Part shown: positions 63,791 through 64,000 of the stretch, piece after piece
Layout of the letters: each line of letters opens with the position of its first letter
Numbering within the stretch: the stretch's first letter is position 1
Source of the DNA: Dichetophora obliterata
Taxonomy: Eukaryota; Arthropoda; Insecta; Diptera; Sciomyzidae
Assembly: GCA_963920525.1 (NCBI GenBank)
Contig: OY986437.1
Coordinates: forward strand, 61,479,330 to 61,543,329
Reading direction: 5' to 3'
Length of the DNA: 64,000 bases
Notes under the pieces: generated by a model
What the model saw: the letters and a program-made list of their open reading frames with translations, nothing else
What the model was told of the DNA's origin: nothing
The model's database searches: none
Program-made: the position numbers and the translations under genes

Positions 63791-64000
63791 CTTACTACAC
63801 ATTATCAGTGGCATTGAATCTTTAAGTAAGTTTACCTGTACATAAACTGCGATCCATTACACAGGTTTACTACACAATATCAGTGCCTTAAGCTTTTAAA
63901 TAGAAATATATTTGAAAAATTCTAAATTTATATAAGTCCTTAGAACTTACCAATTTACGTACGTTTACACTATGATGATGAGTAACCAAGAGAGGGGTTC

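Larger units (their letters stand above)
58152..64000. mobile_element. palindromic tandem-repeat element, copy 2, split by an LTR retrotransposon and cut by the window end
   Basis: Same order as copy 1 and same orientation: head with (GTAT)n at 58152-58230, diverged ~120-bp units (58310-58765), a second partial head (58775-58935), the left arm (58940-59260), then the LTR element, and the right arm from about 63880 to the window end. The interrupted centre is longer than in copy 1 (extra CACATTATCAGTG sequence at 63796-63890). Confidence 0.8.

Overview
The window looks like a piece of nuclear genome from a higher (schizophoran) fly, possibly a tephritid-type fruit fly. It is strongly AT-rich, has short GT-AG introns, and carries a gene that reads as dipteran Obp59a, a six-exon dynein-regulatory-complex gene (DRC2/CCDC65), and many insect transposon families. 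No database search was possible, so family names rest on motifs recognised by eye.

Only two host genes look intact. DRC2 (minus strand, 57947 to 34844) encodes about 536 residues in six coding exons. Its intron 3 is about 21 kb (57196-36122). Inside that intron, on the opposite strand, lies an Obp59a-like odorant-binding-protein gene (48738-49784). A decayed, internally deleted Caf1-55/RBBP4 WD40 fragment lies at 716-1185, and a tRNA-like sequence at 39253-39325.

Layout. 1-7 kb: mariner end, Caf1-55 fragment, two copies of a CGGATTCG-rich repeat; one copy contains a foldback element, the other a TWA-flanked element that itself contains a nearly intact IR/DR Tc1 transposon. 7-14 kb: mostly non-coding, with a small MITE and a 1.1-kb foldback. 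14-17 kb: decayed Tc1 element containing a 1306-bp hAT with a perfect 8-bp target duplication. 17.3-18.8 kb: internally deleted TIR transposon with a TTA duplication, encoding pieces of a widespread arthropod repeat protein. 18.9-21.1 kb: TTAA-type TIR remnant interrupted by a LOA/I-like LINE with RNase H. 23.1-25 kb: PIF/Harbinger element with convergent transposase and DNA-binding ORFs. 28.5-33.3 kb: large foldback split by a spliced piggyBac transposon. 34.8-57.9 kb: DRC2 and its TE-filled intron (Tc1 fragments, CR1/Jockey-like and RTE-like LINEs, a CTAA-flanked element, a TTAA-flanked element, and a 3-kb DNA transposon with an unusual DDE-like protein). 55.6-64 kb: two copies of an element made of ~120-bp tandem units plus a ~300-bp palindrome, lying on either side of DRC2 exons 1-3; the second is split by a 4.5-kb Gypsy/Mag-type LTR retrotransposon with nearly identical LTRs.

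The most interesting items are the 3-kb transposon at 51288-54288, the TTA-flanked element at 17353-18811, the Obp59a-in-DRC2 nesting, and the paired palindromic repeats around the DRC2 5' exons. Most transposon genes carry only one to three lesions, which suggests recent activity.
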